64,000 bases of DNA, taken from the NCBI GenBank assembly GCA_030748215.1, contig JASMMK010000045.1:1-64000 (forward strand). Reading direction: 5' to 3'. The translations under genes were made by a program, and so were the position numbers. A model generated the notes under the pieces. That model was not told the origin of the DNA and did not search any database. It saw nothing but the letters and a program-made list of their open reading frames with translations. This stretch comes from Candidatus Scalindua sp. Lineage in GTDB: Bacteria > Planctomycetota > Brocadiia > Brocadiales > Scalinduaceae. Shown here one piece after another: positions 28,077 to 36,214 of this stretch. Position 1 is the stretch's first letter, and each line of letters opens with the position of its first letter.

Positions 28077-29420
28077 TTATTTACTTATTCTTATCCGTAC
28101 CGAGTCAGCATGGGCCTGCAGTCCTTCTGACTCTGCAATTGTGATTATGTCATCGGCCGCTGCTCTCAGGACTTCCTCAGAATATGAAATTATACTTGTC
28201 CTTTTAAGAAAATCATTAACTGACAGGCCGGAGAAAAATCTTGCCGTTCCGCCGGTTGGTAATACGTGTGATGGTCCGGCAAAGTAATCGCCAACTGCTA
28301 CCGGAGTGAACGGTCCGGCAAAAATAGCTCCTGCATGTTTAAGTCCTGATAAAACCTCATCTTCGTTTTCTACCATCACCAGTAAGTGTTCCGGAGCCAG
28401 AGTATTTGAGATATCTACGGCTTCATTCATATCTTTTGTAAGGACGATAAAGCCAAATTTATCCAGGGATTCCCTGATCAGGTCACCGCGGGATGAAGTC
28501 TCCATTTGTCTGGATATTTCCTGTGACACCCCGTTTGCAACTTCCTTAGAGTCGGTAACCAGTATTGAAATGCCGGGGGCATGTTCGGCCTGTGACAGCA
28601 GATCAGAAGCGACATAAGCATGATTAGCAGATTCATCTGCTATTATAAGTACCTCACTTGGTCCTGCCAGCATGTCTATGCCTACATGCCCATACGCTTC
28701 CCTCTTGGCAAGTGTTACAAATTGGTTACCGGGTCCGACAATCTTATCAACTGCAGGGACAGTTTTAGTTCCAAATGTGAGCGCGGCTATTGCATGTACT
28801 CCTCCAATCATGTAAACTTCGTCCACTTCTGCTTCACCGCATGCGACCAGCCTTTCAGGGGAGATAGTTCCGTCTCTGCCGGGTGGTGTTACAACCACTA
28901 TTTTTTTTACTCCCGCAACTCTTGCAGGTACAGCGTTCATCAATACTGAAGACGGGTATGATGCTGAACCGCCGGGGACGTAAATTCCGATATTTTCGAT
29001 GGCATTATATTTTACCTTTATCCTTGCCCCATCTGAATGAAAGGGTTCAGGCTCCTGTATGCGAATGTATTCCTGGAATTTCCAAATATTTTCTTTTGCA
29101 TTTTTTATAGCGCTTATTAATTCCGGAGATACTTTTTTGTAGGCATCCTCAATTTCAGAAGCTTTGATCTTAATATTTTCTGCAATCAGGCTTATACCTT
29201 CAAACTTTTCTGAATAATATTCCAGTGCCTCATCACCTTTTTCTATTACGTCATCAATTACACGCCTGGCACTTTCAGATGGAGATAACGGTTCGCCAAA
29301 GACTTTTTTCGTTTTAGCTTCCATTCCTTTGGTAACCGTATCAGCAAATATGCTCATTCCCTGCTTGAGCTTTTCAATTTCCTGAGTGATATTACCTTCC
29401 TGTGATCTTAATATTTTCAT
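28077..29420 (-). CDS. hisD: Histidinol dehydrogenase
   Basis: HisD oxidises histidinol to histidine in two NAD-dependent steps. The 447-residue protein has [62 protein letters not shown] (zinc and catalytic residues) and APEHLLVM. The first ~25 residues are a helical extension that is common in the family. It is the first gene of hisDCB. Confidence 0.96.
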   Translation of the reverse strand: MKILRSQEGNITQEIEKLKQGMSIFADTVTKGMEAKTKKVFGEPLSPSESARRVIDDVIEKGDEALEYYSEKFEGISLIAENIKIKASEIEDAYKKVSPELISAIKNAKENIWKFQEYIRIQEPEPFHSDGARIKVKYNAIENIGIYVPGGSASYPSSVLMNAVPARVAGVKKIVVVTPPGRDGTISPERLVACGEAEVDEVYMIGGVHAIAALTFGTKTVPAVDKIVGPGNQFVTLAKREAYGHVGIDMLAGPSEVLIIADESANHAYVASDLLSQAEHAPGISILVTDSKEVANGVSQEISRQMETSSRGDLIRESLDKFGFIVLTKDMNEAVDISNTLAPEHLLVMVENEDEVLSGLKHAGAIFAGPFTPVAVGDYFAGPSHVLPTGGTARFFSGLSVNDFLKRTSIISYSEEVLRAAADDIITIAESEGLQAHADSVRIRISK

Positions 29421-29488
29421 GTTTTCCTTGTTCTGAGGCTATTTTTCGCACGTATCAGTTAGACTAAATAATGTGTTGAGCTCTTCCC

Positions 29489-29926
29489 TTATCCACCTAC
29501 CTCAACGGCTCGTACCATATCACCGACTGATATCGGGCCCAATTGTGGAACACCGGTGATCTGAGAGGTATTAACATTCAGTTTTTCATTACTTAGCTTA
29601 CTGTTTCCGGGCCTTACCGTCATGGATTCTTCCATCATGGCGCCGCTGAGTGTCTGTGCACCATGAGATTCATGTTCGCAGGACGCGTCCTTTTCTCCGG
29701 CAACACAGGTTGAGAATTTGTCCTGTACATGAGCCACAAATACATGCTCCTTGATATTCTCCAGTTTACCCAGAGCTTCGCCACTGTCCGGATCCTTAAC
29801 CTCCTCGTCACTCTGTACGAAGACGGCAAATACCATCCCGTTCACCACATCGTTATCTCTACCGACATTAATCACTATACTATACTCATCGAGTATTTTG
29901 GCAACCTTACCTTCTATTTTTTCCAT
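29489..29926 (-). CDS. FlgT C-terminal-like hypothetical protein
   Basis: The N-terminal 60 residues, MEKIEGKVAKILDEYSIVIN and VVNGMVFAVFVQ, with DPDSGEALGKLE and HVFVAHVQDKFSTCV, resemble the SH3-like C-terminal domain of flagellar FlgT and related proteins, which binds periplasmic partners. The second half is low-complexity and polar, ending QLGPISVGDMVRAVEVGG, which closes the barrel-like domain. No signal peptide is seen. The gene lies upstream of hisD on the same strand but is not obviously part of that pathway. Confidence 0.6.
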   Translation of the reverse strand: MEKIEGKVAKILDEYSIVINVGRDNDVVNGMVFAVFVQSDEEVKDPDSGEALGKLENIKEHVFVAHVQDKFSTCVAGEKDASCEHESHGAQTLSGAMMEESMTVRPGNSKLSNEKLNVNTSQITGVPQLGPISVGDMVRAVEVGG

Positions 29927-30173
29927 ATTTATACCTTATAATAATATAGTTTTAATTATCTTTATTCTAAATAATGCTTTTTGCTACAACTTTTTGTTAC
30001 TGGAAATTGCGTGATGTTATAAAGCATTAAGTAATTATATTTTAGACACTTTTTTTGTCAAGGAGAATTGAATTGGCAACCACTCATTTCTTTTGTATAT
30101 AGGGTCATGATTAGCCTCAAAAAAGATTTTTTCTTCAAAGAGTTTATCAGGATTCATGGCGTAAAATGGCTTC

Positions 30174-30201
30174 TTGACACTCTGAGCCCACTCGTTATAA
30201 T
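30174..30201 (+). promoter_or_regulatory. Sigma-70-type promoter before the RNase H gene
   Basis: A perfect TTGACA (30174-30179) and a perfect TATAAT (30196-30201) are separated by 16 bases, about 48 bases before the RNase H start. The rest of the gap 29927-30248 holds nothing that I recognise. Confidence 0.7.
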
Positions 30202-30248
30202 CCTTAAGTACTCTAAATTTTATACAATTCCCACGTTTTTTTTGGAAA

Positions 30249-31214
30249 ATGCCAATAATTGCTGGTATTGATGAAGCCGGTTATGGCCCCACATTAGGCC
30301 CGCTTGTTCTCTCAAAGGTCGTAATGGAAATACCGGATGAATATCACCATGAAACAAACATCTGGCATCTCCTGAAGGATGCTGTTTCTGAGAAAATTCA
30401 AAAACGTGGAAATCGTGTAATCGTTGGTGATAGTAAAAAGCTATATCAGCAAAAAACCGGGTTAAAAATGCTGGAAGAGACCGTTTTATCTTTTGTATGG
30501 CACACAAAGGGCCCGGTAACAAAATTCACTGATTTACTGAAACTATTGTCAGGTTGCGATGATGGCGTTCTGGAAAAATATCCATGGTACCAGGGAAAAG
30601 ATCTTGATCTGCCTGTTGCTTCGAATGTATCTGCAATCATGAATTATGCGGACATTTTCAATGATACGGCACACTTGCTGGACGTACACATACTTGACAT
30701 AAAAAGCCGGTTTCTATGTGTGTCAGAGATAAACAGGCAACTTGAGATTCTTGGTAACAAGTCTTTACTTCTTTTCAAGGATTGTGTAACGCACCTTAAA
30801 GAAATTTTTGAACATTATGGGGTGCACAAACCAAAGGTTTTAATAGATAAGCATGGGGGAAGAAACTATTACGAAAAATTGCTGACACAGAATTTTGAGG
30901 GATGTAATATAGATTCGATTGTAGAGGGAAACCCTTTGTCAACCTACAGTGTTAAGAATGAAAACAAAATGATGGATGTCTCTTTTATTGTGGGCGCAGA
31001 TTCAAAGTATTTTCCAACGGCGCTTGCTTCGATGTTTAGTAAATACATCCGTGAGCTGTTTATAAAATTATTCAACTCGTTCTGGCAGGAAAAGGTTCAG
31101 GACATAAAACCAACTGCCGGTTATCCAGAAGATGCAAGGAGGTTCCTGTCTCAGATTCATGACGTTAAGAACAAATTGAATATAAGTGACGATATCTTAA
31201 TCAGGGCTAAATAG
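30249..31214 (+). CDS. Large RNase HII-like protein
   Basis: The start IIAGIDEAGYGPTLGPLV carries the RNase HII DEAG core (first two catalytic acids), and IVGDSKKL and VLIDKHGGRNYYEKLL supply the later conserved Asp positions. The protein has 321 residues, about 100 longer than standard RNase HII. Extra material lies at residues about 35-55 and 85-140, and the substrate-recognition Tyr region of RNase HII is not obvious. Proteins like this occur in planctomycetes. Cleavage of RNA in DNA hybrids is the expected activity, but the inserts make the exact role uncertain. A near-consensus promoter lies directly upstream. Confidence 0.75.
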   Translation: MPIIAGIDEAGYGPTLGPLVLSKVVMEIPDEYHHETNIWHLLKDAVSEKIQKRGNRVIVGDSKKLYQQKTGLKMLEETVLSFVWHTKGPVTKFTDLLKLLSGCDDGVLEKYPWYQGKDLDLPVASNVSAIMNYADIFNDTAHLLDVHILDIKSRFLCVSEINRQLEILGNKSLLLFKDCVTHLKEIFEHYGVHKPKVLIDKHGGRNYYEKLLTQNFEGCNIDSIVEGNPLSTYSVKNENKMMDVSFIVGADSKYFPTALASMFSKYIRELFIKLFNSFWQEKVQDIKPTAGYPEDARRFLSQIHDVKNKLNISDDILIRAK

Positions 31215-31301
31215 TGCGGCAAAGGTTTGGCGACTGAGAACATAGGTTAATTTACGAATTACGTTTCAGATTTACGATTTAATATAAAAGGAGTGAAGAA
31301 T

Positions 31302-32312
31302 ATGGGAGTTAATGTTGCAGTAGTAGGGGTTACAGGAGCAGTAGGGACAGAGATGCTCAGGGTGCTTGAAAGAAGAGATTTTCCCATTGATGAATTAAGA
31401 CCGCTCGCTTCAAGCCGTTCGGCAGGAAAGAGTGTAGTCTTTCGTGGAAAAGAGGTACAGGTACAGGAATTAACAGCAGATTCATTTGAAGGGATGAACA
31501 TCGGACTATTCAGTGCGGGGGGGGGTATCAGCAGGGAATTTGTGCCTTATGCTATAAAGAGCAATTGTGTTGTCGTGGACAACACCAGCGCCTTTAGAAT
31601 GGATGAAGACGTACCTTTGGTCGTACCTGAAGTAAACGCAAACAGGATCTCGGAACATAATGGCGTAATTGCGAATCCAAACTGTTCAACAATACAACTT
31701 GTTTTGGTTTTAAAGCCGATACATGATGCAGTAAAAATCAAGAGGGTGGTAGTTTCAACATATCAGGCAGTATCCGGAGCAGGCTATAATGCCCTGGTGG
31801 AATTAAAGAATGAAACCGAGCATATTCTTTCAGAGAAGAGTGAAGGATTTAATCGCAGTGTTTTTCCTCATCAGATAGCATTTAATGCCCTCCCTCAATT
31901 ACCTCAGAGTGATGCCTTCAAGGAAAACGGCTATACCGATGAAGAGATGAAGATGATTAACGAAACAAAGAAAATCCTGGAGGACAGTTCATTCCGCATA
32001 ACAACAACTACTGTGAGGGTACCGGTATTCAGGGGACACAGTGAGTCGGTTAATATAGAAACAGAGGGGGCGTTTAGTGCTGATCAGGCCAGGGATTTAT
32101 TAAGCAAGTCTGAAGGCGTTGTAGTCCTTGATGATCCGTCAAAACAATTATATCCATTGGCAACAGATGCTGCCGGTAAAGATGATACTTTCGTGGGAAG
32201 AATACGGGAAGACAGCTCTGTCGAGAACGGACTAAACATGTGGGTCGTAAGTGATAATCTCCTGAAAGGTGCGGCACTTAACGCAGTCCAGATTGCTGAG
32301 AAGCTAATATGA
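31302..32312 (+). CDS. asd: Aspartate-semialdehyde dehydrogenase
   Basis: Asd reduces aspartyl phosphate to aspartate semialdehyde, the branch point to lysine/diaminopimelate, threonine and methionine. The protein (about 336 residues) has VAVVGVTGAVGTEMLRVL for NADP binding, the catalytic Cys in IANPNCSTIQLVL, TYQAVSGAGYNAL and the catalytic His in VPVFRGHSESVN. The ATG at 31302 is chosen because AAAGGAG lies 9 bases before it; a GTG three codons earlier overlaps the ribosome site. Confidence 0.95.
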   Translation: MGVNVAVVGVTGAVGTEMLRVLERRDFPIDELRPLASSRSAGKSVVFRGKEVQVQELTADSFEGMNIGLFSAGGGISREFVPYAIKSNCVVVDNTSAFRMDEDVPLVVPEVNANRISEHNGVIANPNCSTIQLVLVLKPIHDAVKIKRVVVSTYQAVSGAGYNALVELKNETEHILSEKSEGFNRSVFPHQIAFNALPQLPQSDAFKENGYTDEEMKMINETKKILEDSSFRITTTTVRVPVFRGHSESVNIETEGAFSADQARDLLSKSEGVVVLDDPSKQLYPLATDAAGKDDTFVGRIREDSSVENGLNMWVVSDNLLKGAALNAVQIAEKLI

Positions 32313-32318
32313 TATTAT

Positions 32319-32399
32319 GGAGTGCATCATCCGTGATGATGCGTATTTAAGCAGTGACACCCGCCTAACAGACTGGCGGACAGGCGGTCACTGCACTCC
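32319..32399. repeat. Nested palindrome downstream of asd
   Basis: An outer pair GGAGTGCA / TGCACTCC encloses two hairpins: GCATCATC..GATGATGC and GCAGTGAC.CCGCCT / AGGCGG.GTCACTGC. It may act as a terminator or be a mobile palindrome; the CCGCC/GGCGG core recurs near 12530 and 49210. Confidence 0.55.
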
Positions 32400-32494
32400 A
32401 AAAAGATAATTAATAGATTCTCTTTACATAATCCACCCTGCAACTACAACCCTGCATTCAATATCTTGGTTTTTAATTTCTATACTAAATAAAT

Positions 32495-33265
32495 ATGCGA
32501 CATCTTTTGTCAGCCACAATTCTGGTAATACTAACATGCGGATGTTCATTCGCACAAAAAAAAGAGGAAGTCTTATATCAGACATCAACTATAAACGCTC
32601 TGTTGGATGAGATCTATGAGGGGGATATGACATTTGGAGAATTAAGGAGACATGGCGATTTTGGTTTGGGAACATTTAACAACCTTGATGGTGAGATGGT
32701 TGGATTAGATGGTGTGTTTTATCAAATTAAAGCGGACGGAATCGCTTATCCTGTTGACGATTTAATGAAAACTCCGTTTGCCGTGGTTACTTTCTTCGAA
32801 TCAGACAAAACAGAGGAGATAGACAAGTCAGTTGACTACGATCAACTAAAACTATTTCTGGACGGCATGTTGCCGACAGAAAATATCTTTTATGCATTTA
32901 AAATTGAAGGGACATTTGAGTATATCAAGGCAAGGAGTGTCCCCAGGCAGAACAGACCGTATCCACCGCTTGTTGAAATAGTAAAGGACCAACCAATATT
33001 TGAGTTTCATGATGTAAAGGGTACATTAGTGGGGTCCTGGTTTCCGGACTATATGAAAGGAATAAATGTTCCCGGTTATCATTTTCACTTTATTACTGAA
33101 GATAAAAAGGCTGGAGGGCATCTGCTTGAGTGCCAGACGGAAAATGTAAGGATCGGGATTGATTATACTTCTAATTCGTACCTGTCATTGCCGGAGGATG
33201 AGGGCTTTTATAATGCAGAGCTGTCTAAAAAAAACCAGGCTACGTTAGAAAAGGTGGAGAAATAA
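32495..33265 (+). CDS. Exported acetolactate decarboxylase
   Basis: The 256-residue protein has the full ALDC signature: INALLDEIYEGDMTFGELRR, HGDFGLGTFNNLDGEMVGLD, the conserved Glu/Arg region and the zinc-binding GYHFHFITEDKKAGGHLLEC (His-x-His ... His). The enzyme converts 2-acetolactate to acetoin. The N-terminus LLSATILVILTCGCSFA carries a lipobox, so it should be a lipoprotein of the envelope. Bacillus-type ALDCs are mostly cytoplasmic, although exported ones exist. No acetolactate synthase is nearby. Confidence 0.87.
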   Translation: MRHLLSATILVILTCGCSFAQKKEEVLYQTSTINALLDEIYEGDMTFGELRRHGDFGLGTFNNLDGEMVGLDGVFYQIKADGIAYPVDDLMKTPFAVVTFFESDKTEEIDKSVDYDQLKLFLDGMLPTENIFYAFKIEGTFEYIKARSVPRQNRPYPPLVEIVKDQPIFEFHDVKGTLVGSWFPDYMKGINVPGYHFHFITEDKKAGGHLLECQTENVRIGIDYTSNSYLSLPEDEGFYNAELSKKNQATLEKVEK

Positions 33266-33266
33266 A

Positions 33267-33332
33267 ATAAGGAGAATACCAGTAAGAATTGCTTTACAAT
33301 TCTTGCCTGTGCAGTTCTCCTTATCATATTTT
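33267..33332. terminator. Terminator between the decarboxylase and ferredoxin genes
   Basis: An outer stem ATAAGGAGAA / TTCTCCTTAT with an inner AAGAATTG / CAATTCTT hairpin is followed by a T-rich stretch. It separates converging transcripts. Confidence 0.65.
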
Positions 33333-33379
33333 ATACTTGTCATAGCACCTTCCCGCCTGGGACGGTGTTATGCAAGAAA

Positions 33380-33568
33380 TTAATCTTCAATAGCTATGCA
33401 TTCAACGGGACACTCTTCTGCTGCCTGTTTACAGTCTTCCTCTGCGCCACCAGGAACGGAATCACCCTTTACGACAGCGACATCATCTTCCATGTCAAAA
33501 ACATCCGGACATGTTATTACACAGAGTTCACAACCGGTACACTCATCAGCATCTATTGTAGCCTTCAT
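33380..33568 (-). CDS. Single-cluster [4Fe-4S] ferredoxin
   Basis: A 62-residue electron carrier. The cluster ligands are in DECTGCELCVITCPDVF (C-x2-C-x2-C-x3-C) and the later ECPVEC. Acidic residues predominate, as usual in ferredoxins that donate low-potential electrons. The second cluster of clostridial ferredoxins is absent; the middle segment VVKGDSVPGG replaces it, as in Desulfovibrio and Thermotoga monocluster types. The gene is monocistronic with its own promoter upstream. Confidence 0.92.
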   Translation of the reverse strand: MKATIDADECTGCELCVITCPDVFDMEDDVAVVKGDSVPGGAEEDCKQAAEECPVECIAIED

Positions 33569-33665
33569 TAACTTCCTCCTTTTATAAAAAAATAATTATG
33601 TTAGTTCTTCGCTACTAACAAAACCCTACTCGACTCTTGCAAATAATAAGATAATAATTTAGATT

Positions 33666-33695
33666 TTAATATAAATAATCCTCATTAATTGTCAA
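33666..33695 (-). promoter_or_regulatory. Promoter of the ferredoxin gene
   Basis: On the minus strand TTGACA (33695-33690) and TATTAA (33671-33666) are spaced by 18 bases, about 100 bases upstream of the ferredoxin start. Confidence 0.5.
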
Positions 33696-33897
33696 GCTTT
33701 TTTATACAGTAAAATTTTTAAAAATCATGAAGCACTTTTCTGTAATTAAATATTAGATAAGTAGTTATTATTCCATTACATAAGGAAATGTTTGAAAGCG
33801 TTTAAACAGTTTCTTCTTGACAATAATTTCCATGTCATTATATTCAAGGAACGAGTCAATTTTAGATTGATTACTGTACTTTGAAAATTCAAAAGTT

Positions 33898-34106
33898 TGT
33901 TTACGGGTGTTCGCAAACAGCAGTTTACTGCTGCTAGCGACATAATAGGGAAGTCCCTTAAAGGGCACGGACCCGCCGCTGTAATCGGCTACTGAAACTG
34001 CGTATCATTTTTTTTCGTGATAACAGGCCACTTCTCCCGGCTTTGACCGGGGTGGGAAGGCGCAGTCTTCAGGATGACCCGATAGTCAGAAGACCTACCT
34101 GTAAAT
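33898..34106 (+). promoter_or_regulatory. Cobalamin riboswitch 1 (first of a tandem pair)
   Basis: The conserved core GGGAAG..GGGCACGGACCCGCCGCTGTAATC is followed by the CCACT stem, GGGAAGGCGCAG, and the B12 box AGTCAGAAGACCTACCTG. The ends TTTACGGGT and ACCTGTAAA close as P1. An intrinsic terminator follows at 34182-34217, so control is probably transcriptional: bound B12 favours termination. A poorly spaced TTG-initiated 27-codon leader frame (34145-34228) runs through the terminator. Confidence 0.95.
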
Positions 34107-34181
34107 ACTTCACAATAACTCTTCGAAGGTAAAGAAGGTGGAGGTTGAATACGTATTTATTACATAATACACATAAACATG

Positions 34182-34217
34182 AAACCCGGATCTTCAATGA
34201 GAAGATCCGGGTTTTTT
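34182..34217 (+). terminator. Terminator of riboswitch 1
   Basis: AAACCCGGATCTTC pairs with GAAGATCCGGGTTT around a 5-base loop, followed by T residues. It sits 75 bases after the B12 box and before the second riboswitch. Confidence 0.9.
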
Positions 34218-34329
34218 TATTGGAGTAATAAATCAGCCTGCGAAAAACACTAAAAGATATTTTCGTGGTATTTCGTGTTTTTTGTGGGCAATGGAGGTAA
34301 TCGTTTGAGTTAACATTTTAGTAATTTTT

Positions 34330-34500
34330 TTCTGTGTGTGAGATATCAGGGAATCCCCGCCGGGTTTAAACTCGGTTAACGGGAGCTGCCCCGCAACTGT
34401 AATCGGTGACGAAATCTGCAAAATGCCACTGTCCGCTTTCGGCGGATGGGAAGGTGCAGAAGCAAGGATGATCCGAAAGCCAGGAGACCTGTCTTGCGCA
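34330..34500 (+). promoter_or_regulatory. Cobalamin riboswitch 2 (second of a tandem pair)
   Basis: The core reads CAGGGAATCCCCGCC, GGAGCTGCCCCGCAACTGTA, GCCACTGTCC and GGGAAGGTGCAG, with the B12 box AAGCCAGGAGACCTG. P1 may form between GTGTGAGA (near 34337) and TCTTGCGC. No T-run terminator follows. Instead, a TTTTTCC / GGGGAAAA hairpin lies against the AAGGAGG ribosome site of the porin gene at 34542, suggesting control at translation. The 5' limit is approximate. Confidence 0.93.
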
Positions 34501-34541
34501 TTTTTTCTAACATTTTTTTCCGAGGGGAAAAGGAGGTTCGC

Positions 34542-36074
34542 ATGAAGTATTTTTATTATCTACCGCATCTATTCATTATTTTACTTTCTTGTAATCCGGT
34601 GTTTGCAGCAGTTTCTGATGAGGAATTTGAGGCATTAAGCAGGCAGGTCAAAAGCATGAAGAACACCATAAACAGGTTGGAAAAGTATCTTGATAAGGTC
34701 GAAAGTGTTGAGCCGGAGGTGGCAAGGTCTTCTGCAGGGACAAAACAAAAGCACAGTCAGTATGACTCTATTGATGACCAAAAGGGCCTTGCTAAGTCTG
34801 AAGAGGGACTTGCAAACAAGATTAGTACGTTAGAAGATATGGTTTACGATCTTAAAGACAGGGCCTCACTCATGGATATAACTGATGAAATAAGACGTAT
34901 TCAGGAATATGTCTGCCGAAAAGGGCATGTCTTTACGGCACAGGGCGAGGACAAAAAATGCCCAAGTTGCGGTTTGAAGCAGAAGAAAAGATCGCGGTTC
35001 AAACTATTTAAATTTGCCAGGCGAGAGAGTATATCAGACAGGATCTCAGCTGCGGTTGAAGATGAAATGGAGAGCCGTGTAATCGTTGGGGCCAGCGGTA
35101 CAGGTATTTTTCAGCAATTAATAAATAGTGACAGGCAGGGAAAGAGTGTTGCTAATAGCGGAAAGAAGAGTTTTGCAGAAGGTTCCACGGACCTGCTGTT
35201 TATAGCGAGGCCGCTTCTCTACACTACTTTTTTCCTGGACCTCGAATCGATAGGAGGTAATGGGCCTGATGAGATTGTTGGAAGTATTTCAGGTCTTAAT
35301 GATGATTCCGGTTCGCTGCAGGACACTGATGGAGTTGACAGGGTTTCTGTCAGAGAAGCATGGTTGCAGACGTTTCTTTTGCTGGAAAGATTAAGGATTG
35401 TAGGTGGTAAGGTAGACTTGACAAACTACTTCGATTCCAACACGGTTGCTAACGATGAAACCACCCAGTTTATAACAAGCGCCTTTGTGAATAATCCTGC
35501 AATGGAGCAACCTGGAAACGGTCCCGGCTTATTGGCATTTTTTGATACAAGAAGAGCATTCACGATTGGGTTTGGTTTGCAAAGTATTGATAATTCAGGT
35601 ACCAATGTCACTGATGGTATATATGCTATAGCTGAAATAGGATATAGATCTCACTTCTTCTTTAACCAGGAGGGTAACTATCGCCTGTGGGGAAAGACTA
35701 AAGGTGGTACGGAGGATAACAACGGTTTTGGCGTCAGCATAGATCAGAACCTTTCCACCAGGCTGACCGCATTTGGACGTTATGGAGCCAATGAGTCTGA
35801 AGAGGATGACGCGAGTATTGCAAGCGCATGGAGTGCGGGTCTCCGGTTCCGGTCTCCATTCTTTTCAAGGGTCAATGATGAAGTCGCTATGGCATTTGGT
35901 ATGTTAGACATAGTAGATGGAGATAAAGAGAGCGCGTTAGAGGTTTATTATAAATTTCAGGTTAATAATCGCTTTGCCGTTACACCAAACGTTCAAGCAG
36001 TGTTTGATCCTGCCGGGATGGGCTCAAATGCTACAGCTGGCGTTATTGGTATTAGAACACAGGTAGAATTTTGA
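34542..36074 (+). CDS. B12-regulated outer-membrane porin-like protein
   Basis: A signal peptide (YLPHLFIILLSCNPVFA) precedes a coiled coil (residues about 22-60 and 82-108). A zinc-ribbon-like pair follows, YVCRKGHVFTAQ and KKCPSCGLKQ, and then a long beta-rich domain (about 180-510) with alternating strands and a terminal Phe (RTQVEF), the usual close of an outer-membrane barrel. This layout fits planctomycete porins with a periplasmic coiled coil. Its leader has two cobalamin riboswitches, so it probably admits corrinoids or cobalt, in the place where a TonB-dependent BtuB would be expected. The ATG at 34542 has AAGGAGG; an ATG inside the riboswitch is rejected. Confidence 0.75.
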   Translation: MKYFYYLPHLFIILLSCNPVFAAVSDEEFEALSRQVKSMKNTINRLEKYLDKVESVEPEVARSSAGTKQKHSQYDSIDDQKGLAKSEEGLANKISTLEDMVYDLKDRASLMDITDEIRRIQEYVCRKGHVFTAQGEDKKCPSCGLKQKKRSRFKLFKFARRESISDRISAAVEDEMESRVIVGASGTGIFQQLINSDRQGKSVANSGKKSFAEGSTDLLFIARPLLYTTFFLDLESIGGNGPDEIVGSISGLNDDSGSLQDTDGVDRVSVREAWLQTFLLLERLRIVGGKVDLTNYFDSNTVANDETTQFITSAFVNNPAMEQPGNGPGLLAFFDTRRAFTIGFGLQSIDNSGTNVTDGIYAIAEIGYRSHFFFNQEGNYRLWGKTKGGTEDNNGFGVSIDQNLSTRLTAFGRYGANESEEDDASIASAWSAGLRFRSPFFSRVNDEVAMAFGMLDIVDGDKESALEVYYKFQVNNRFAVTPNVQAVFDPAGMGSNATAGVIGIRTQVEF

Positions 36075-36214
36075 ATATCGCTATACGGTATTTAAGAATT
36101 GGAAATTCATATGACAGGAAAAAGTTCATCAAATTCATGGAAGGAGGTGGATTGATCAAAATGAAAAGTTTTTATTTTATAATTTCGAAAAATCTTGAAA
36201 GGAGGAGAAAGAGT

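Noticed and set aside
33768-33968. Minus-strand frame before riboswitch 1
   Set aside because: It overlaps the aptamer start, has no ribosome site and no recognisable composition.
34446-34541. Upstream start for the porin gene inside riboswitch 2
   Set aside because: The ATG lies in the conserved aptamer core; the ATG at 34542 has AAGGAGG and begins a signal peptide.
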